NCBI RefSeq assembly: GCF_900540665.1
Contig: NZ_UQGV01000006.1
Span: 1 to 44,161 of the forward strand
DNA: 44,161 nt
From: an uncultured Catenibacterium sp.
GTDB lineage: Bacteria > Bacillota_I > Bacilli_A > Erysipelotrichales > Coprobacillaceae
Reading direction: 5' to 3'
Shown here piece after piece: positions 21,980 to 31,598 of the stretch (its first letter is position 1; every line of letters begins with the position of its first letter). Position numbers and translations under genes: made by a program. The notes beneath the pieces are model-generated. The model had not been told where the DNA came from. It worked only from the letters and a program-made list of their open reading frames with translations, and searched no databases.

Positions 21980-23410
21980 TTATTTGATTGTAACGATTTC
22001 TAAGTAACTTGTTAAACCAGAAACACCTGGAGTACCACCAGTTACGATTACCTGTTCACCAGCTGAAATTCCGTTTTCCTTAGCGATAACCATTGCAAGA
22101 TCCATTAAACCTTCTCTTGATTTCATAGATTTGCAAAGTACAGGCTTAACACCCCAGTTAAGAGCTAATTTCTTAACTGTATCATCAGATGGAGTTGGAG
22201 CGATGATTGGGCAATGTGGTCTATAACGTGACATACGTTTAGCAGTAGCACCTGTTTCAGTGAATGCGATGATAGCTGAAACGTTGAAGTTAGCAGCGAT
22301 TTCAGCAACTGACATACAGATAGCTTCTGAAGAGTTAGTGTTATCAGCAGTTCTGATAGCTCTTCTTAAGATTGAAGCATAGTCTAAGTTTTCTTCGATC
22401 TTATGAGCAATCTTATTCATAGTTGATACTGCTTCTTCAGGATATTTACCCTGAGCAGATTCACCAGATAACATGATAGCATCAGTACCATCATAGATAG
22501 CGTTAGCTACGTCAGATACTTCAGCTCTTGTTGGTCTTGGGTTTTCCTGCATAGATTCAAGCATCTGAGTTGCAGTAATAACGATCTTACCAGCAGCATT
22601 ACATTTCTTGATGATTGATTTCTGGATTAGAGGTACATCTTCAGCAGGTACTTCTACACCTAAGTCACCACGAGCAACCATGATACCATCAGATACTTCG
22701 ATGATTTCATCGATGTTTTCAACACCTTCAACACATTCGATCTTTGGTAATACTTTAATATCTGGCTTACCGTTTTCAGCAAGTAATTTCTTAATATCTA
22801 ATACATCCTGTTTTCTTCTTACGAATGAAGCAGCAATGAAGTTTACATCCTGTTTGCAACCGAAGATTAAGTCGTTCTTATCTTTTTCTGATAAGAATTC
22901 AAACTGTAACTTAGTACCTGGAACGTTGATACCACGAGTGTTCTTAACTCTACCATCGTTAGCAGCTACACAGTAGATATCCTGTCCTTCAACGTGGTCA
23001 ACTAATAATGCAACCTGACCATCATTAACTAAGATATAAGCACCAGGCTTAACATCCTTGTATAATTCCTTATAAGAAATTGTGAAACGATCTGCAGAAC
23101 CAACAATTTCTTCTGGAGTGATTACTGAAACCTGACCTTTCTTGAATTCAGTGAATCCACCTTCGAAAGCACCAGTACGGATTTCAGGACCTTTAGTATC
23201 AAGCATGATAGCTACATCAGAACCAATTTCCTTATTTACTTCTCTTAAAGTATCCATCTTCATACCATGTTCTTCATAGTCACCATGAGAGAAGTTACAA
23301 CGCATTACGTTCATACCAGCTTTAATAAGCTTCTTTAACATTTCTTTATCCTGTGAAGCAGGACCAATAGTACAAACAATTTTTGTTTTTTTCATTTTTT
23401 CTTTAACCAT
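21980..23410 (-). CDS. pyk: Pyruvate kinase
   Basis: The 476-residue enzyme converts phosphoenolpyruvate and ADP to pyruvate and ATP. It has RCNFSHGDYEEH near the N-terminus, MLDTKGPEIRTG, the metal-site segment VARGDLGVEV and TATQMLESM. The C-terminal allosteric domain is present, but the extra PEP-utiliser-like domain found in Bacillus pyruvate kinase is not. The start is set at ATG 23410, six bases after AAGGAG. The TTG at 23428 lies inside that ribosome site. It follows pfkA on the same strand by about 68 bases with no terminator between, so the two glycolytic enzymes are co-transcribed. Confidence 0.97.
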   Translation of the reverse strand: MVKEKMKKTKIVCTIGPASQDKEMLKKLIKAGMNVMRCNFSHGDYEEHGMKMDTLREVNKEIGSDVAIMLDTKGPEIRTGAFEGGFTEFKKGQVSVITPEEIVGSADRFTISYKELYKDVKPGAYILVNDGQVALLVDHVEGQDIYCVAANDGRVKNTRGINVPGTKLQFEFLSEKDKNDLIFGCKQDVNFIAASFVRRKQDVLDIKKLLAENGKPDIKVLPKIECVEGVENIDEIIEVSDGIMVARGDLGVEVPAEDVPLIQKSIIKKCNAAGKIVITATQMLESMQENPRPTRAEVSDVANAIYDGTDAIMLSGESAQGKYPEEAVSTMNKIAHKIEENLDYASILRRAIRTADNTNSSEAICMSVAEIAANFNVSAIIAFTETGATAKRMSRYRPHCPIIAPTPSDDTVKKLALNWGVKPVLCKSMKSREGLMDLAMVIAKENGISAGEQVIVTGGTPGVSGLTSYLEIVTIK

Positions 23411-23478
23411 TTTAGACTCCTTAATCAACCAAATAAATTTACACTCCGTTATATATATTTAACAAACACACTGAGAAA

Positions 23479-24438
23479 TTAACGTAACTTCTTAGCGTCT
23501 TCGTAAATACCTGCATCAGCAACATGCTTATGACTTAATACTTCTGTAATAGGGAAAGCAGTAATCTGACCATGTACTTCACCTACGCAAAGTCCACCTT
23601 TACCTTCTTCAAGAAGTTCTACAGCCTTAACACCCATACGGCTAGCTAAGACACGGTCTCTTGCAGTTGGTCTACCACCACGCTGTAAATGACCTAAGAC
23701 ATTTGCACGAGTTTCGAAACCTGTTGCAGCTTCGACTTTCTTTGCAAGTTCATTGACATCAGTGATATGTTCAGTAATAACCACGATTGCATGGTCCTTA
23801 TCAGATGCCTTTGACTGTTTTAATCTTTCGATGATCTTTTCTTCATCATAACCAGTATCAGAAGTGATCACTAGTTCAGCACCAGCTGCGATACCTGCAT
23901 TAATTGCAAGGTCACCACATCTTCTACCCATTACTTCAAGGATAGTACATCTCTGATGTGAAGAAGAAGTATCTCTTAATCTATCTAATGCTTCAACAAT
24001 TGTATTTAATGCAGTATCAAATCCAATTGTGAAATCAGTATCAGGAATATCATTGTCAATTGTTCCTGGAAGACCAATACAATTTACTCCCATTTCTGTG
24101 AGTTTTAAAGCACCATTGTATGAACCGTCACCACCGATGACTACTAATGCTTCCATACCTACTTTTTTCATCTGTTCGATTGCTTCTTTTCTGATTTCAG
24201 GATCCTTGAATTCAGGGAAACGAGCAGACTTTAACATAGTACCACCATTATTGATGATATTACGAGTACTATGACGATCGAATTTCATGAACTTACCTTC
24301 ATGAAGACCCTTATAGCCAAGTCTAACGCCATATACTTCGATACCCTTGTTAAGACAAGTTCTAGCAACTGCACGAATTGCAGCATTCATTCCAGGAGCA
24401 TCTCCCCCAGAAGTTAATACACCAATACACTTAACCAT
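23479..24438 (-). CDS. pfkA: ATP-dependent 6-phosphofructokinase
   Basis: The 319-residue enzyme commits fructose 6-phosphate to glycolysis. Motifs are GGDAPGMNAAIRAV (11-24), GGDGS (102-106, with the Gly that marks ATP rather than pyrophosphate use), catalytic TIDNDIPDTD, and the MGRRCGD and LGHLQRGG segments. The length is typical of bacterial PfkA. AGAGGAG precedes the ATG. Two promoter-like sequences lie upstream, one with its -35 inside the end of dnaI, but there is no terminator after dnaI, so transcription from the replication genes may also enter. Confidence 0.97.
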   Translation of the reverse strand: MVKCIGVLTSGGDAPGMNAAIRAVARTCLNKGIEVYGVRLGYKGLHEGKFMKFDRHSTRNIINNGGTMLKSARFPEFKDPEIRKEAIEQMKKVGMEALVVIGGDGSYNGALKLTEMGVNCIGLPGTIDNDIPDTDFTIGFDTALNTIVEALDRLRDTSSSHQRCTILEVMGRRCGDLAINAGIAAGAELVITSDTGYDEEKIIERLKQSKASDKDHAIVVITEHITDVNELAKKVEAATGFETRANVLGHLQRGGRPTARDRVLASRMGVKAVELLEEGKGGLCVGEVHGQITAFPITEVLSHKHVADAGIYEDAKKLR

Positions 24439-24476
24439 TTTTTTCTCCTCTCAACTTATGAACTATATTCAAAATC

Positions 24477-24540
24477 ATTCTAGCATAATTGTTCGTTCCT
24501 TACCATCAACAATTCTATTCCAAGAAATTTTCTTAGTCAA
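24477..24540 (-). promoter_or_regulatory. Two candidate promoters of pfkA-pyk
   Basis: The distal one has TTGACT (24535-24540), 17-base spacer and TAGAAT (24512-24517). The proximal one is an extended -10, TGC-TAGAAT (24477-24485), with a poor -35. The distal -35 overlaps the last codons of dnaI. Confidence 0.55.
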
Positions 24541-25429
24541 TAATTATTTCACAACATAGCGCTTTCATTTTAGAAACAATATTTTTCGCTCTTAACTGTT
24601 CACGTTTATCATTATATTTACTCATGTAAATCGTTTCCAGGTCTTCAAAACCGTATGAAGAAGTCATGAAAGTAGGCAATTCATTCAGGATACGATAGTC
24701 TAAAATCATTGCAAGAACTTCGTCTCTAGACCAGTTAGTGATATTTTCTTCACCAACACTATCCAAGAGTAAATAAGGTATGTTTTTTACAAGTTCCACT
24801 AAAGAAGTGTCTTCATTTGAATTAAAGCTTGCTTTCACATCTGCCATAAGTGTAGGTACATGACATAAGCCTACTTCATAGCCACGTCTAGCAAGTGCGT
24901 TCATCATACCTGCCATGATTCTTGTACGATTTGGTCCACCACATACTAAGAAACCTTTAGTTTGTGGCTTGTTGATGTATTCAATCAACTGTTTAGTCAA
25001 AATAATCGTACCTGCATCATTTTTATTCATTGCTTCAGCAGCCATATCTTTCAAGCTAATTAGTGCAAGTCTTGTAGACATATTGTTGTAATGGAAGCGA
25101 GAAAGAAGCTGATCGTTTTCATGCTTTTCAAGACCATAAATACAGCTGCGTACATCACGATGAACATAAGAATCATAGCTTAAAGTAATCTGCTGACCTT
25201 TATTCATCTTAGGACATTCATTGATTCCATGACAATGTATACAAGGTTCATGATCATCAACATAGGCAAGTAAGTCCACCCAGGCATCTTCTAGAGCCTT
25301 TTTAGTTAAATGATTCTTTTCCACAAATTCTCTAATATCTTGTCTTTTGATTAATTCCTGCAAACTCTGCTTTCTTGTATTTTCTAATTCTTTATCAAAT
25401 GAAAGAATCTGACCTGCTTTCATCATCAT
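24533..25429 (-). CDS. dnaI: Helicase loader DnaI with altered P-loop
   Basis: The 298-residue protein matches DnaI, which loads the replicative helicase in Firmicutes. The N-terminal zinc-binding region has C63, C66 and C72 (CIHCHGINEC). The AAA+ region keeps the family's VPTLMADVKASF, WSRDEVLAMIL and LPTFMTSSY elements. Where relatives have GxxGxGKT, this one has CGGPNRTR (163-170): the conserved Lys is Arg and the next residue Ile. Walker B reads LLLDS (D223, S224) rather than LLLDD. ATP binding or hydrolysis may therefore be weak or lost. It overlaps the dnaB stop codon within ATGATGATG, preceded by AGGAGGTGAT, so translation is coupled. Confidence 0.9.
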   Translation of the reverse strand: MMMKAGQILSFDKELENTRKQSLQELIKRQDIREFVEKNHLTKKALEDAWVDLLAYVDDHEPCIHCHGINECPKMNKGQQITLSYDSYVHRDVRSCIYGLEKHENDQLLSRFHYNNMSTRLALISLKDMAAEAMNKNDAGTIILTKQLIEYINKPQTKGFLVCGGPNRTRIMAGMMNALARRGYEVGLCHVPTLMADVKASFNSNEDTSLVELVKNIPYLLLDSVGEENITNWSRDEVLAMILDYRILNELPTFMTSSYGFEDLETIYMSKYNDKREQLRAKNIVSKMKALCCEIIID

Positions 25430-26664
25430 AGATCACCTCCTAGACCTTCCATCATTTTTCTTAATTCCTCTTTATCCTGATCAGTGACTATTTCAGGCTG
25501 CGTCACTTTTTTCTTTGTTGTCTTCTTCATTACTTGCTGAGGTTTTGAATTATGAACCTCCTGATAGGCATCACGAGCGCTCTTTAATCCTTTTCTCACC
25601 CATGAAGCACCGATTGTTTCACAATAGTTCTTATCTAATCGGCCATTACTTCTACCTAAGACATATTCTATCAACATATTAGTGACTGCAGGTGTAAGTC
25701 CCATAGCCATCAATGATTCCGCAACATTTAGATCATGAAGAGCTGGTTCTTTTCCTCCCTGTTTATTCTTCAATAATTGATAAGGGGATATTGTCTCAAG
25801 ATATCTAAAATGCTTGTTGAGAGAATCGTTATTTGTCTGTGGGGAAGCATGCTGAATAGGCTGGGTATGGTAGACCTCTTTAAGTGAGCTTACTGAATCA
25901 GCACTATAATAACGCTTTGCCTGTTCTACTAATGATTTACGATTAAATTTTCCTTCCCCAATCGCATCCTTGACCATTAATGCGAGAGATAGCTGATCAA
26001 TCGCATAAAGAGTCGCAATCTGCTTAATGGTATCTTCATTACGTGTCACTATTTTCATAGGAACCTGATAGTCCTTTAATGTTTCATAGAAGAGAGTGAG
26101 ATCATAGTGAATAATAGGACGTTCACTTTCTTCTTCCTGATATCCTGAATCATGTCGTAATGGTTTATTTTGTGATAAATCAATTGTGAAGACATCTTCA
26201 AAGCGTGAAGTCACTTCTTCGTATTCAGTGATTTTTTCTAGTCCTGAACGGAAGTAATTCTTTGTTTTGGTATATTCTTCTATTCCTATTGTTTTCTGTA
26301 ATAGTCCTGCAAGAATCTGATTTCTAAAGAAGGCGTTGACACCTAGAGGTGACATAAGATGGAAAATATAGACACCTTGTCCTTCTGATTCCTTATAATA
26401 AGATTTAAGCAAGCTTAATCCTTCTAATGTCTTTCTTGCCTGATCGAGTTCTTCTAGATCTAGATTTAAAGCCATAGTCAGGCGACTGATTGCACATGGC
26501 TGGTGGAAATGACGCATACGCATAGATTCTACATTCAAATACATATAAAGGCTATAAGCCTGCGTCTTGAGTAATGGGGCATATAAATAAGTGAGAATAT
26601 CACAGTCATTACTACTAAGCGGTAATGAACGTTCACTTAAATAGACATCTGTTGCATAAAGCAT
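25426..26664 (-). CDS. dnaB: Replication initiation/membrane attachment protein DnaB
   Basis: This is the Firmicutes DnaB, a primosome co-loader acting with DnaD and DnaI, not the helicase. It has 412 residues, shorter than B. subtilis DnaB (about 470). The N-terminal winged-helix region starts near residue 15 (LSSNDCDILTYLYAP). A DnaB_2/DnaD-type C-terminal domain (about 300-375) carries the YCETIGASW element corresponding to the family's YxxxIxxxW. The tail is Lys-rich. It starts one base after the coaE stop codon and overlaps dnaI, and the order coaE-dnaB-dnaI is conserved in Bacillus apart from inserted genes. Assignment rests on this C-terminal motif and synteny. Confidence 0.9.
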   Translation of the reverse strand: MLYATDVYLSERSLPLSSNDCDILTYLYAPLLKTQAYSLYMYLNVESMRMRHFHQPCAISRLTMALNLDLEELDQARKTLEGLSLLKSYYKESEGQGVYIFHLMSPLGVNAFFRNQILAGLLQKTIGIEEYTKTKNYFRSGLEKITEYEEVTSRFEDVFTIDLSQNKPLRHDSGYQEEESERPIIHYDLTLFYETLKDYQVPMKIVTRNEDTIKQIATLYAIDQLSLALMVKDAIGEGKFNRKSLVEQAKRYYSADSVSSLKEVYHTQPIQHASPQTNNDSLNKHFRYLETISPYQLLKNKQGGKEPALHDLNVAESLMAMGLTPAVTNMLIEYVLGRSNGRLDKNYCETIGASWVRKGLKSARDAYQEVHNSKPQQVMKKTTKKKVTQPEIVTDQDKEELRKMMEGLGGDL

Positions 26665-26665
26665 C

Positions 26666-27238
26666 TTATTCCACCTCCTTTAATACTCTTAGTATTTCTT
26701 TTTCTAAATCATAATAGTTTGTATTGTTTCTAATAATATAGTCGGCACGTTTTTCTTTGTCTTCTAAAGACATCTGGTTTCTAATACGGTTAAGTGCCTG
26801 CGTACGTGTACAATGGTCACGTGATAAGACTCTTTGAATCTGTGTTTCCTTGTCGCAGCTGACTACTACTGTATGGTCACATAGATCATCCCACCCTGCT
26901 TCAAATAGCAATGGGACATCAATAAAGACAAGGCTATTTTTAGATTGTTGGATTTTTTGTACAATGACACTTCTAATATAGGGATGAAGGATACTTTCTA
27001 AATAGTTCTTTTCGTCCTGATCATTAAAGATAATATCTGCCAACTTCTGTCTGTTGATTTTTCCGTTTTCAAGTACAGGAAAGTGTTCAATAACCTGTTT
27101 AAAAGCTTTTGTATCAGGTTCTAAAGCATGACGTGAGATATCATCTGCATCAATCACTTCATAGCCATGAGTCATGAGATAATAACTGACAGTACTCTTA
27201 CCACTCGCAATACCACCAGTGAGTCCTATGACCTGCAT
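26666..27238 (-). CDS. coaE: Dephospho-CoA kinase
   Basis: The 190-residue enzyme performs the last step of coenzyme A synthesis, phosphorylating dephospho-CoA. The P-loop GLTGGIASGKST begins at residue 4, followed by the DADDISRHALEP element and VFIDVPLLFEAG. The start is at 27238, preceded by GGAG. The longer frame to 27274 lacks a ribosome site and overlaps more of the upstream oxidoreductase gene. Even so, coaE overlaps that gene's end by 13 bases, which suggests coupling. Confidence 0.95.
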   Translation of the reverse strand: MQVIGLTGGIASGKSTVSYYLMTHGYEVIDADDISRHALEPDTKAFKQVIEHFPVLENGKINRQKLADIIFNDQDEKNYLESILHPYIRSVIVQKIQQSKNSLVFIDVPLLFEAGWDDLCDHTVVVSCDKETQIQRVLSRDHCTRTQALNRIRNQMSLEDKEKRADYIIRNNTNYYDLEKEILRVLKEVE

Positions 27239-28179
27239 ATTGTTTCTCCAATACGTTCCATGAGTTCTATACAATCAATACTATCCTGATGACTCATACG
27301 ATCACTTTCTACCTTAATATACGCAATGGCTTCATGACATGCTGCAATTTCAGTATGAAAATCATCAATATCATAAGGTATCTCTCCTGTGAAGGATTCA
27401 CCATTGAATGAAATAATCGCTTTTGTAGGACGGTAGAATGGGTCTAAAGTAATTGTCCCTTTTGTACCTGTAATGATCATATCTTTTCTTACTGGTCCAT
27501 CAAGTGACGCTTCCATGAAAGCTTTCACCCCATTTTCAAATGTAAGAGTAATTGCATCATGTACATCCACATCGTGTTCCATCTTCACATCATTAGAAAT
27601 AGAAACAACAGGACTCTTCACAAAATCAAGGACAGCCGCAATATTATAAATACCTGTATCATATAACGCGCCACCCTGTTCTGGGTCATAAATATAAGAT
27701 TGTTCATTATAAGGTACAATGGACTGGAAATGGTTTTCTATAGAGACAATATCTCCAATAATACCTTTTTCTATTTCTTTATGAACTTGATTGATCATTG
27801 GAATAAATCTAGATTTCATGGCTTCCATAAAGAAGACATGATTCTTTTCTGAATACTCACAGAGTGTTCTTATTTCTTCACCTGTTAAAGCAGCTGGCTT
27901 TTCTACAAGAACGGCTTTATGATGCTTCATTGCTTCTAATGCATAGTGATAATGAGATGCATGTGGTAATGCGATATAGACAATATCTACATTCTCATCT
28001 TCAAGTAATTTGATATAGTCATCATAGAGTTTTTCTGGATGATAGAGTTCCTTAAATTGTTGTCTTTTTTCTGGATTATGAGAAGCCCCTGCATAAAAGC
28101 ATGCTTCATCAAAATGAGACAAGCTGTCACAGAATCTCTGGGCAATTCTTCCTAATCCTATTACACCCCAATTCAACAT
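27226..28179 (-). CDS. Gfo/Idh/MocA-family oxidoreductase
   Basis: This 317-residue NAD(P)-dependent oxidoreductase has the dinucleotide-binding GVIGLGRIA at residues 4-12, the family's YIALPHASHYHYALEAM and EKPAALT segments, and the C-terminal substrate domain with a GGALYDTGIYN element. Relatives oxidise sugars, inositols or dihydrodiols; the substrate cannot be told. The start is at 28179 with AAGGAG nine bases upstream; the upstream extension overlaps mutM and lacks a ribosome site. Its place between mutM and coaE, where B. subtilis has the unrelated ytaF, makes it look like a passenger in a replication/repair operon. Confidence 0.9.
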   Translation of the reverse strand: MLNWGVIGLGRIAQRFCDSLSHFDEACFYAGASHNPEKRQQFKELYHPEKLYDDYIKLLEDENVDIVYIALPHASHYHYALEAMKHHKAVLVEKPAALTGEEIRTLCEYSEKNHVFFMEAMKSRFIPMINQVHKEIEKGIIGDIVSIENHFQSIVPYNEQSYIYDPEQGGALYDTGIYNIAAVLDFVKSPVVSISNDVKMEHDVDVHDAITLTFENGVKAFMEASLDGPVRKDMIITGTKGTITLDPFYRPTKAIISFNGESFTGEIPYDIDDFHTEIAACHEAIAYIKVESDRMSHQDSIDCIELMERIGETICRS

Positions 28180-28181
28180 AT

Positions 28182-28994
28182 TTAGTATCTCCTTTTCTGG
28201 CAGTTTGGGCAGTAGTATGTGCCTCTTCCTGCAATCGTGATTTTCTTTATAGGTCCAAGACACTCTGAACATGTCGTTTGTGCATGGACAGATAAAGTAA
28301 CCTGGAATAATCCATGGATTCCATTGGCATCAAATGAATGAATGGTTGTACCACCCTGGGCAATAGCTTCCATCAAAATAGTACTGGATACTTCTATTAA
28401 TTCTAAAATACGTTTTTTTGAGAGTCTGTCACCTCTTGTACGAGGATCCATACCCATTCTAAAACATATTTCGTTCGCATAGATATTTCCAATTCCAGTA
28501 AAAATAGATTGGTCTAGTAATAATTGTTTGATAGGCAGATGACTTTGATGAATACGAGGATAGATGTAATCAAATGTTGCTTCCATTGGTTCCTGTCCTA
28601 AGCGACTTAGTGGTGGTATTTCATGATAGTATTCTTTGTCTACCAACTGCATACGACCAAACTTTCTTGTATCGTTATAACGAAGATCTGTGCCATCTGT
28701 CATATGAAAGATAATATGATCATGTTTATCATAGGGTTCATCTTTCATTTTTATATTGTATTTCCCTTCCATTCTTAGATGAGAAATAAATGCGTCATGA
28801 TCTAAAATAAAGATCAAATATTTACCATATCGGTCTATATCACATATGGATTGATGAATAAGTGTAGAAACAAATGTTTCTACATCTCCATCAATAATAC
28901 GTGGATAACGTACTTCTATCGAGTCAATTGTTTTATGAAGTACGAAGTTCTTGAGGGTTCTTCGTACTGTTTCTACTTCTGGTAATTCTGGCAT
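28182..28994 (-). CDS. mutM: Formamidopyrimidine-DNA glycosylase
   Basis: The 270-residue base-excision enzyme removes oxidised purines such as 8-oxoguanine. It starts with the catalytic PELPEVET (P2 nucleophile, E3), has the conserved lysine in LRMEGKYN, GIGNIYANE in the helix-two-turn-helix region, and a complete C-terminal zinc finger CSEC...CPNC. The ATG shares one base with the polA stop codon (TAATG). Joint expression with polA fits excision followed by gap filling. Confidence 0.96.
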   Translation of the reverse strand: MPELPEVETVRRTLKNFVLHKTIDSIEVRYPRIIDGDVETFVSTLIHQSICDIDRYGKYLIFILDHDAFISHLRMEGKYNIKMKDEPYDKHDHIIFHMTDGTDLRYNDTRKFGRMQLVDKEYYHEIPPLSRLGQEPMEATFDYIYPRIHQSHLPIKQLLLDQSIFTGIGNIYANEICFRMGMDPRTRGDRLSKKRILELIEVSSTILMEAIAQGGTTIHSFDANGIHGLFQVTLSVHAQTTCSECLGPIKKITIAGRGTYYCPNCQKRRY

Positions 28995-31597
28995 TACTTT
29001 AATTCACACCAGTTCTTGGCATAGTTGCCTTCTACAATAAGAGGAACATCCATCTTAATGCAGCTTTCCATCTTTTCTTTCACAAGAGACATCACTTCTT
29101 CTAATTCATCTTCAAAGACATCGAAGATCAATTCATCGTGTACCTGAAGAATCATCTGAGATTTTAAGTGATGAACTTTTAGTGCTTTATCTACTTCAAT
29201 CATCGCAAGTTTTAGAATATCCGCACCTGTTCCCTGGATTGGTGTATTCATGGCATATCTCTGTGCCTGCTGACGTACCATGAAGTTCTTATCATTGATT
29301 GTAGGAATATATCTTTTTCGATTCAGTAATGTAGAGACATAACCCTGTTTTTTACATACTTCTACGACTTCATCCATATATGTTTTTACTTCTGGATATG
29401 TTTCAAAATATTTATTAATGAAGTTTCTTGCTTCTTGAATAGACATACCAATATCCTTAGAAAGTCTGAATTCACTCATACCATAAATAATACCGAAGTT
29501 AACGGCTTTTGCCTGAGAACGCATCTGTGGAGTGACTTCTTCATCCTTCACCCCAAATACTAAAGCAGCTGTATGTCTATGGATATCCTTACCTTGATTG
29601 AAGGCATCAATCAAATTAGTCACATGAGCCATATGTGCAAGAATTCTTAATTCAATCTGAGAATAGTCGAAAGATACAAGATAGCCATTATGTGAAACAA
29701 AGGCTTTTCTAATAAGCTTACCTTCTTCACTTCTGACTGGAATATTCTGAAGATTTGGATCTACAGAAGATAAACGTCCTGTATGGGTAAGTGTCTGTTT
29801 GTAGATTGTATGGATCTTATTGTCTGGAAAAACCTGTTCCTGTAGTCCTTTTAAGTATGTAGAAGAAAGTTTAGTCAACATTCTATATTCAAGAACTAAT
29901 GGAACAACAGGATGGGCATCAATGATTTTTTCTAAAACATCCTGACTTGTAGAATAACCTGTCTTTGTCTTCTTTCCACCCTTTAATCCTAGATTTTCAA
30001 ATAAGACCTGACCTAACTGTTTAGGAGAAGAGATGTTGAAGGTTGTACCTGAGATACGGTAGATATCATTAGACAGCTTTTCAATTGTTTCATCAAAGGC
30101 TTCATCCATTTCTTTTAATACACCTAAATCTATTTCAGTTCCTGCAAATTCCATTTCTCCCAAGATACGTGTGACAGGAAGTTCAATGTCTTCATATAGT
30201 TCATATTGCTTTTTATCTTTTAATTCTTTTGTGACAACATCTTTTAATTCATAAATAGCCTTGGCTTTAGAAACAGTATGCTGAGCAAGTAATGCATCAT
30301 CTGGAATATGCTTTTTAGCACCCTTTCCAAATACTTCTTCATCATACAAAACACCATCATAATCAAAATGTGTACATACATATTTGAGTTCTTCTTTAAT
30401 AGCTGGTTCTAATACATAAGAAGCAAGTGATAAATCAAATGTATAACCATTGATTTCTACACCATTCCATCTAGAACCAATAACTGCACTCTTGATATCA
30501 TAGCCATACTTCTTCTTATTTTCGTCCTTTAGATAAGCCAGGAATGATTCATCCTTAAGAGCATTCTCATAAGAAATAAAATAAGCCTGTTCATCATTAT
30601 AAATACCATAACCTAGAATAATAGAACGATGATAGTTTGTATCATAAATAGAAGCATAGACAGCACTGTCTTTTGTGATTTCAGGCATATGGTCCACTAT
30701 TTCTAGCTTTAATTCCTTTTTAGGTGCTGCTTCAATTGTCATAGATTTAATAAGAGAGTTCATATCATATGTTTCATAGAATGACTTTAATGTATCATAG
30801 TCATAGCCTTCATACTCTGCTTTCTTTAAATCAACATCTAAAGGAACATCTCTTAGTATTGTAGCCACCTTCTTACTCATTAAGGCATCTTCCATACCCG
30901 CTCTAATCTTTTCACCCATCTTACCCTTGAGTTCATTCTGATGTTCTTCTAAACCTTCAATGGTTTCATACTGGTGTAATAGTTTTAAGGCAGTCTTTTC
31001 ACCTACACCTTTAATACCTGGGATATTATCGGCAGTATCGCCCATTAATCCTAGGAAATCTCTGATTTGATCTGGCTTTAAGCCATATTTATCAAGTAAA
31101 GTCTGTTCGTTATAAATATCAAGTTCAGTAACACCTTTGACTGTACGATAGATTGTAGTTTGAGGTGAAATAAGCTGGAACGCATCTTTATCTCCTGTAT
31201 AGACAGATACTTTCAAGTTATTCTTTTCACCAAAATCTACAAGTGTACCAATAATATCATCACCTTCAAAGCCTTCTACTTCATACCATGTGATATTATG
31301 GGCTGTTAAGTATTCTCTTGCGAGAGAGAACTGAGGAATCAGTTCTTCTGGTGTTTCTTTTCTTTGTGCTTTATAGGTATCCAACAATTCATTACGGAAT
31401 GTTTTCTTTCCATAATCAAAAGCAACAATCACATACTTAGGATTATTATCGAGGATCTTATCCACCATACGGGCAAATCCATAGACACCATTAGTAGGAA
31501 TACCATTACGATTCACCATATAGTTTCCTGTATAGCTAGTGGCATAGAATGCCTTAAATAGTAATGAGTTCCCATCTATTAATATTAATTCTTCCAT
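28994..31597 (-). CDS. polA: DNA polymerase I
   Basis: The 867-residue repair and Okazaki-processing polymerase has a 5'-3' exonuclease domain (about 1-290, with GDKDAFQL and GVGEKTALKLL), a middle domain and a polymerase domain with motif A DYSQIELRILAH, motif B QAKAVNFGIIYG and motif C QVHDELIFD. The middle domain lacks the Asp-x-Glu of a working proofreading exonuclease (it reads AVYASIYD), as in many Firmicutes. The ribosome site AAGGAG lies within the end of dnaE, and the ATG is one base beyond that stop codon, so polA depends on the dnaE transcript. Confidence 0.97.
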   Translation of the reverse strand: MEELILIDGNSLLFKAFYATSYTGNYMVNRNGIPTNGVYGFARMVDKILDNNPKYVIVAFDYGKKTFRNELLDTYKAQRKETPEELIPQFSLAREYLTAHNITWYEVEGFEGDDIIGTLVDFGEKNNLKVSVYTGDKDAFQLISPQTTIYRTVKGVTELDIYNEQTLLDKYGLKPDQIRDFLGLMGDTADNIPGIKGVGEKTALKLLHQYETIEGLEEHQNELKGKMGEKIRAGMEDALMSKKVATILRDVPLDVDLKKAEYEGYDYDTLKSFYETYDMNSLIKSMTIEAAPKKELKLEIVDHMPEITKDSAVYASIYDTNYHRSIILGYGIYNDEQAYFISYENALKDESFLAYLKDENKKKYGYDIKSAVIGSRWNGVEINGYTFDLSLASYVLEPAIKEELKYVCTHFDYDGVLYDEEVFGKGAKKHIPDDALLAQHTVSKAKAIYELKDVVTKELKDKKQYELYEDIELPVTRILGEMEFAGTEIDLGVLKEMDEAFDETIEKLSNDIYRISGTTFNISSPKQLGQVLFENLGLKGGKKTKTGYSTSQDVLEKIIDAHPVVPLVLEYRMLTKLSSTYLKGLQEQVFPDNKIHTIYKQTLTHTGRLSSVDPNLQNIPVRSEEGKLIRKAFVSHNGYLVSFDYSQIELRILAHMAHVTNLIDAFNQGKDIHRHTAALVFGVKDEEVTPQMRSQAKAVNFGIIYGMSEFRLSKDIGMSIQEARNFINKYFETYPEVKTYMDEVVEVCKKQGYVSTLLNRKRYIPTINDKNFMVRQQAQRYAMNTPIQGTGADILKLAMIEVDKALKVHHLKSQMILQVHDELIFDVFEDELEEVMSLVKEKMESCIKMDVPLIVEGNYAKNWCELK

Positions 31598-31598
31598 T

